A stretch of DNA of 64,000 nt from an uncultured Roseburia sp. (GTDB taxonomy: Bacteria > Bacillota > Clostridia > Lachnospirales > Lachnospiraceae). Shown here one piece after another: positions 61,920-64,000 of the stretch. The notes under the pieces were generated by a model that did not search any database, was not told the DNA's origin, and saw nothing but the letters and a program-made list of their open reading frames with translations. The stretch lies in contig CANRSX010000019.1 in NCBI GenBank assembly GCA_947642555.1, positions 31,702 through 95,701 of the forward strand, read 5' to 3'. Numbering within the stretch: position 1 is the first letter of the stretch; the number at the start of each line of letters is the position of its first letter. The position numbers and the translations under genes are program-made.

Positions 61920-62657
61920 ATGGAGCGCTTTGCGGAATTGATGAGACAGGCACACGAGGGGGATAAAGAGGCCAGGGACCTTCTGGTATCGGAAAACCTG
62001 GGGCTGGTCTACGCGGTGGCGCGAAGATTTGAAAACCGGGGGCATGACAGGGAGGAAATTTTTCAGATCGGCTGTATCGGGCTGATGAAGGCGATCGACA
62101 AATTCGATCTGTCGCTGAATCTTGCGTTTTCTACATATGCAGTTCCGATGATCACGGGCGAGATCCGCCGTTTCTTAAGGGACGACGGGATGGTAAAGGT
62201 AAGCAGGACCTTAAAAGAAAACGGATACAAAATCAGCCGCGCGAAAGAGCAGCTGACAAAAGAGCTGGGAAGGGAGCCGGAGCTGTCGGAGATTTCGGCG
62301 GCCACCGGATTTTCCGCGGAGGAGATCGTGCTGGCGACCGAGGCGAACCGGGAGGTGGAGTCGATCTATCAGCCGGTCTACGAAAAGGACGGGGACGAGC
62401 TGCTTTTAATCGATCAGATCGGCAGCGGACGGGGATATGACGGGGAGGACGAGCCGTTAAAGGAGGCTGTGTTAAACCGGATGGTGGTGCGGCAGCTTCT
62501 GGCGCTTCTTGGGGAGCGGGAGCGCAGGCTGATCCTGCTGCGGTATTTTGAGAATAAGACGCAGACCGAGGTCGCGGGGGAGCTTGGCATGAGCCAGGTG
62601 CAGGTGAGCCGGATGGAAAAAAAGATCCTGCTGCGACTGCGTGAAAAAATGGTATAA
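61920..62657 (+). CDS. sigF: Sporulation sigma factor SigF
   Basis: A 245-residue sigma factor that runs early forespore transcription. Region 2 contains NLGLVYAVARRFENRGHDREEIFQIGCIGLMKAIDKFD and FSTYAVPMITGEIRRFLRD. Region 3 is KVSRTLKENGYKISRAKEQLTKELGREPELSEIS, and region 4 ends in ENKTQTEVAGELGMSQVQVSRMEKKIL. It starts five bases after spoIIAB. Its likely target spoIIR lies in this window at 35009. Confidence 0.96.
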   Translation: MERFAELMRQAHEGDKEARDLLVSENLGLVYAVARRFENRGHDREEIFQIGCIGLMKAIDKFDLSLNLAFSTYAVPMITGEIRRFLRDDGMVKVSRTLKENGYKISRAKEQLTKELGREPELSEISAATGFSAEEIVLATEANREVESIYQPVYEKDGDELLLIDQIGSGRGYDGEDEPLKEAVLNRMVVRQLLALLGERERRLILLRYFENKTQTEVAGELGMSQVQVSRMEKKILLRLREKMV

Positions 62658-62798
62658 CAGGGCGCTGTGCTGTTAAACATCGGGCGCGGATGGTCGATAT
62701 AACCGGTAAGAGCCGGGGATGGCGCAGACAGACCAGACCGGCGGGGAGACAGAGAAGACAGGCGGACCGGCAGGTGACAGACAGCAGGGGGAAGGAAG

Positions 62799-63818
62799 AT
62801 GAATCTTACGATCAATGCAGCAAATGCAAACAGGAATCTGCTCCATGCGGCGGAGCAGGACGGAGAGAACGGGCGCAAAGGCAGCGGGCGCAATATCTAT
62901 GGCGGGAATTTCAATGCTGCCGCGGATCTGATCGCAGAGCGGAAAAAAGAAGCACAGGCGCAGGCATGGAAGGTGGTCAGCAATGCCTGGAAGAATGACA
63001 GGATCGTCGACGATTCGATTCAGTCCAGGCGCGGTCACTATAAAGAGATGGAAAAGCTGAAGGATGAGGCGCTGACTTCTTTAAAGGATATCCGGGAGGA
63101 CAAGGAGGTGCTGCGGGAGCTCTACGGAGTGGAGGCGGATTCACAGGAGCAGAAGGATCTCGAGCTGTTAGAGAAGGAGCGCCGGGAGATGCGCCGTCCG
63201 AACAGTGAGACCTTTACGGAGGAGGAGCAGTCGCGCCTTATGGAGCTTCACAAAGGGCCTCTGACGGAGTACCAGCAGCGCGCCATGGAGATGGTAAAGC
63301 AGGCGGAGATTTATGAGGATCAGATCGAGGACGCGGACCGCAGAATGCGCGACGATGTGGCGGATATCCACAGCATCCAGAAGGAGCGGTTAAAATCAAA
63401 TCCGATGCTCGAGGCGCAGAAGGCTGCGGAGGATATCATAGGCGCCGCCAACGATGAGATTAAGGCCATGGCGATCGAGGAGGCGAGAGAGCACATCGAC
63501 GAGGAGCAGGAGAAGCGCGAAGAGAAGGCCGAGGAGGCGATGGAGGAAAAGGAGGAGCGCGAGGAGCAGTTAGAGGAGCTGAAGTTAAAGCGCGCGATCC
63601 AGGAAGCGCTGATCGAGAGGACAAAGGAAGCCGCCGAGGAGGTGAGGGAGCAGGAGAGGGAGAACCAGGCGCCGGAGATCGAGATGGGCGAGATGGTAGA
63701 CATCACGAAGAGCAATACGATCTCGAAGGATGTCGGGCAGAGTCTCTCCGATATCAAGAGCAGCATGCGCCTCTTAGAGGCGGATCTGAAAGGAATTAAG
63801 GTAGACAAAGAGGTCTGA
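62799..63818 (+). CDS. Long coiled-coil hypothetical protein
   Basis: A 339-residue soluble protein dominated by charged helices. Residues about 215-285 are an extreme Glu/Lys/Arg coiled coil (EEQEKREEKAEEAMEEKEEREEQLEELKLKRA). The N-terminus (MNLTINAANANRNLLHAAEQ) and C-terminus (DVGQSLSDIKSSMRLLEADLKGI) are less biased. No known family is recognised. ATG 62799 follows GGGGGAAGGAAG. It may be transcribed with the spoIIA operon, about 140 bases upstream. The gap between has no clear terminator. Confidence 0.75.
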   Translation: MNLTINAANANRNLLHAAEQDGENGRKGSGRNIYGGNFNAAADLIAERKKEAQAQAWKVVSNAWKNDRIVDDSIQSRRGHYKEMEKLKDEALTSLKDIREDKEVLRELYGVEADSQEQKDLELLEKERREMRRPNSETFTEEEQSRLMELHKGPLTEYQQRAMEMVKQAEIYEDQIEDADRRMRDDVADIHSIQKERLKSNPMLEAQKAAEDIIGAANDEIKAMAIEEAREHIDEEQEKREEKAEEAMEEKEEREEQLEELKLKRAIQEALIERTKEAAEEVREQERENQAPEIEMGEMVDITKSNTISKDVGQSLSDIKSSMRLLEADLKGIKVDKEV

Positions 63819-63883
63819 CGGATTCAGACGGGAAGTGATCACAGATAGTACGCAAAGTTATTTATAAAATTTTCTGAACATCA

Positions 63884-63912
63884 TTGACAGTGAGGTATAT
63901 TTCCGTTAATAT
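63884..63912 (+). promoter_or_regulatory. Promoter at the window end
   Basis: TTGACA (63884-63889), 17 bases, TAATAT (63907-63912). It starts a transcript that leaves the window. Confidence 0.7.
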
Positions 63913-63927
63913 TTACATATAAATAAG

Positions 63928-64000
63928 TCAGTGATATCACTGATGGGGCTGGTCGAAAGACCCTGGTCCACCGAACGGCGGGGAATTTCCCCGCTATTTT
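63928..64000 (+). other. Structured leader of unknown type, cut by the window end
   Basis: Just after the promoter come a perfect 16-base palindrome (TCAGTGATATCACTGA, 63928-63943), a hairpin with a GAAA tetraloop (GGTC-GAAA-GACC) and a second stem (GCGGGGAA/TTCCCCGC). It could be a riboswitch or another regulatory RNA. I match it to no class I know. Confidence 0.45.

Noticed and set aside
63928..64000. Fluoride, guanidine or preQ1 riboswitch
   Set aside because: I compared the visible stems with the conserved parts of these classes and found no match. The element is therefore left unclassified.
1..64000. tRNA or rRNA genes, CRISPR arrays, intact insertion sequences or prophage
   Set aside because: No regular short repeats with spacers, no tRNA-like cloverleaf ending in GGTTCRA, no rRNA motifs and no transposase or phage structural genes were seen.

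Overview
The window looks like chromosomal DNA from a GC-rich, endospore-forming and probably flagellated member of the Clostridia, most likely Lachnospiraceae. This is inferred from gene content and was not confirmed by any database comparison. Markers are the spoIIAA-spoIIAB-sigF operon, spoIIR, an alpha/beta-type SASP, a csrA-flagellin pair, a T-box-controlled valS and several Gram-positive carbohydrate-uptake loci. Most genes are GC-rich with strong GGAGG ribosome binding sites. Three patches are visibly AT-rich and look acquired: a RhuM-family gene (6217-7230), a small unknown gene (19709-20146) and an ietA-ietS-like AAA ATPase/subtilase pair (39786-43080).

Layout. 1-6175: an oligopeptide/nickel-type ABC importer operon, cut at the window start. 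One permease carries a seven-repeat RCC1-like propeller in its outer loop. 6217-10949: RhuM, an unknown coiled protein, oligoendopeptidase F and a ferredoxin-fused aldo/keto reductase. 11048-14967: GH36 alpha-galactosidase plus a GPH symporter. 15044-17076 (minus strand): KtrAB potassium uptake. 17211-21497: a low-complexity membrane-anchored protein, a DUF1653 protein, a frameshifted methyltransferase, an inositol-phosphatase family enzyme and a CYTH protein. 21592-24583 (minus strand): a TipA-type MerR regulator, flagellin and csrA, with CsrA-type RNA signals in both leaders. 24584-26385: palindromic repeats, an Rpn-like remnant, a DJ-1 protein and a SASP.

26537-31358: a promoter, a 29-codon leader ORF and tandem terminators precede a BmrCD-like heterodimeric ABC exporter and a methyltransferase. 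31480-34900: an ECF sigma factor, a membrane protein and an ABC exporter pair. 35009-39578: SpoIIR, a DUF1934 protein, an FKBP-type lipoprotein and AsnRS. 39712-43080: the ietAS-like defence or toxin-antitoxin pair, with a candidate operator. 43213-46053: a MerR-controlled MFS/GNAT locus. 46195-47194: a HlyIII protein and a small protein. 47254-56227: a carbohydrate locus (GH3, YesM/YesN two-component system, lipoprotein and two permeases). An almost identical 28-nt element precedes both GH3 and the lipoprotein gene, which suggests one regulator controls the whole locus. 56266-59376: T-box and valS. 59533-63818: a small protein, a zinc-ribbon/TPR membrane protein, the spoIIA operon and a coiled-coil protein. 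The window ends inside a new transcription unit that starts with a structured leader.

The most interesting items are the RCC1-propeller permease, the candidate translation-controlled attenuator in front of the heterodimeric ABC exporter, the CsrA-type switches at csrA and flagellin, the ietAS pair with spaced direct repeats and a helix-turn-helix-like tail, and the duplicated operator of the GH3/YesMN locus. No tRNA, rRNA, CRISPR array or intact insertion sequence was seen.
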